From Thermoplasmata archaeon (GTDB taxonomy: Archaea > Thermoplasmatota > Thermoplasmata > Thermoplasmatales > Thermoplasmataceae), in NCBI GenBank assembly GCA_021819605.1, contig JAKAQT010000081.1, positions 1 to 7,080 on the forward strand: DNA of 7,080 bases, written 5' to 3'. Below the pieces are notes generated by a model. It ran no database searches, was not told the DNA's origin, and was given only the letters and a program-made list of their open reading frames with translations. The position numbers were made by a program, and so were the translations under genes. Below are positions 6,641-7,080 of this stretch, one piece after another. The stretch's first letter is position 1, and each line of letters opens with the position of its first letter.

Positions 6641-6908
6641 CAATACAAGTACTCCAGGGATATCGGCCCCTCATAAAGCTCAAAATGCTCATTTCAAAAA
6701 CACTGCTGGTCAGAATGAAACCGGTTTTGATGCAGATGCTCCTCGTTGCCTGGGTGCAAAAATCCCATAAAATTACAGAATAACTCAATAGATGAAGTGG
6801 ATTTTCATTTGATACAGAAACCACAGAACAGCGGAAAAACTTGATTTTGTAATGAGAAAAAAATATGCGTGTGACTAGTGGGAGCACTGGGATTTGCCGC
6901 CTTGGGTT

Positions 6909-6927
6909 GATTTATACCCGGTACCGG
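6909..6927 (+). promoter_or_regulatory. TATA box with adjoining palindrome upstream of the small ORF
   Basis: ATTTATAC (6910-6917) is the clearest TATA box in the window. It ends 20 bp before ATG 6938, which predicts transcription starting at or near that codon. The 10 bp perfect palindrome CCGGTACCGG (6918-6927) abuts it between the TATA box and the start, a position where a bound protein would block RNA polymerase. Its role as an operator is inferred from location. Confidence 0.55.
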
Positions 6928-6937
6928 AGGCAGCCCT

Positions 6938-7075
6938 ATGACCTCCAAGCTTCTTGTTTGTGGGCTTAAGATTGGCCTAGATACGACGCAGATAGAGAAA
7001 CTGATAAATCAGTATGAAGTGGAATACGGAGCCCCGCCAGCCTCGTTTGGAGAACTTCTGGAGGTGATGGAATGA
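6938..7075 (+). CDS. Small protein of 45 residues, unidentified, first gene of an operon
   Basis: ATG 6938 to TGA 7073-7075 encodes 45 residues beginning MTSKLLVCGLKIGLD and ending FGELLEVME. Support for a real gene comes from three sides. A strong TATA box lies 21-28 bp upstream. GGAGG (6926-6930) lies 7 nt before the ATG. The stop overlaps the next start as ATGA, with a perfect Shine-Dalgarno sequence embedded in the last codons. The protein has one cysteine (Cys8), a probable helix (TTQIEKLINQYEVEYG) and an acidic C-terminus, with no membrane segment. I do not recognise the family. It may be a small subunit or regulator of the coupled gene product. A fragment of a longer gene is less likely because the promoter fits the ATG precisely. 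Confidence 0.65.
   Translation: MTSKLLVCGLKIGLDTTQIEKLINQYEVEYGAPPASFGELLEVME
7060..7068 (+). promoter_or_regulatory. Perfect Shine-Dalgarno sequence for the gene starting at 7072
   Basis: GGAGGTGAT is fully complementary to the conserved 3' end of archaeal and bacterial 16S rRNA (AUCACCUCC). The GGAGG core ends 7 nt before ATG 7072. It contrasts with the apparently leaderless first genes elsewhere in the window and fits Shine-Dalgarno use at internal operon genes. Confidence 0.75.
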
Positions 7076-7080
7076 AGCCG
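7072..7080 (+). CDS. Start of a coupled gene leaving the window
   Basis: ATG 7072 overlaps the stop of the 45-residue gene by 4 bp (ATGA) and has an ideal ribosome binding site. Only Met-Lys-Pro is visible, so no function can be proposed. The arrangement shows an operon with the small upstream gene. Confidence 0.6.

Larger units (their letters stand above)
6590..6937. other. 348 bp non-coding stretch after icd
   Basis: No convincing gene on either strand. Open frames here have poor composition and no start signals. It contains a hairpin soon after the icd stop (6614-6630), a 10 bp perfect palindrome AAACCGGTTT (6718-6727), an A-rich stretch near 6855-6868, and at its right end the promoter of the small downstream gene. 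I find no tRNA fold and no clear C/D box pair. A short RNA cannot be excluded. Confidence 0.5.

Noticed and set aside
6501..6770. 89-codon + strand frame starting inside the 3' end of icd
   Set aside because: It overlaps icd in a different frame, has no Shine-Dalgarno or TATA signal, and its protein looks random.
6630..6887. 85-codon minus-strand frame in the stretch after icd
   Set aside because: The residue composition is atypical (many Cys, Phe and Ser), there is no start signal and no coupling to a neighbour; most likely non-coding.
6840..6937. Possible tRNA or C/D box RNA in the G-rich part before the small gene
   Set aside because: No cloverleaf with a TTCGAAT-like arm can be formed and no paired C and D boxes are visible; only short local stems appear.

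Overview
The window looks like chromosomal DNA of a Thermoplasmata-type archaeon, probably close to the acidophilic Thermoplasmatales. This is inferred from moderate GC, heavy use of AGG/AGA (Arg) and ATA (Ile) codons, and A/T-rich TATA-like boxes 20-30 bp upstream of several start codons that leave almost no room for a leader. It also rests on a perfect Shine-Dalgarno sequence placed before an internal operon gene. No database search was possible, so the lineage is an inference.

Layout, left to right. (1) The C-terminal end of an unidentified + strand gene (to 238) runs 8 bp into the tail of a convergent minus-strand pair. (2) That pair is a von Willebrand A (vWA) protein (971-1816) followed by a PP2C-type phosphatase (231-974), overlapping by an ATGA. 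Together they match two of the three parts of the phosphorylation triad known from bacteria as TerY-P (vWA + PP2C + Ser/Thr kinase). The kinase is not identifiable here. (3) A winged-helix regulator (1850-2482, minus) and an MFS exporter-like gene (2534-3736, plus) diverge from a 51 bp region packed with TATAAG-type half-sites. One perfect 7+7 bp palindrome overlaps the transporter start, so this looks like a local repressor and transporter pair. (4) A second MFS gene (3774-4913, minus), resembling the oxalate/formate antiporter (OFA) family, converges on the first. (5) After a 212 bp divergent spacer comes an isocitrate dehydrogenase (5126-6589) of the Thermus type with a C-terminal extra domain and unusual residues at the cofactor-discrimination positions. 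(6) A 348 bp non-coding stretch then leads to a strong TATA box, a 45-residue unidentified protein (6938-7075), and the first codons of a coupled gene that leaves the window at 7072.

The modules look largely independent: phospho-signalling, regulated efflux, organic-acid-type transport with TCA metabolism, and the start of a new operon. The most noteworthy items are the archaeal vWA-PP2C pair, the operator-like half-site cluster at the divergent promoter, the altered cofactor pocket of the isocitrate dehydrogenase, and the small coupled gene at the right edge. I see no RNA genes, CRISPR arrays, insertion sequences or integration sites.
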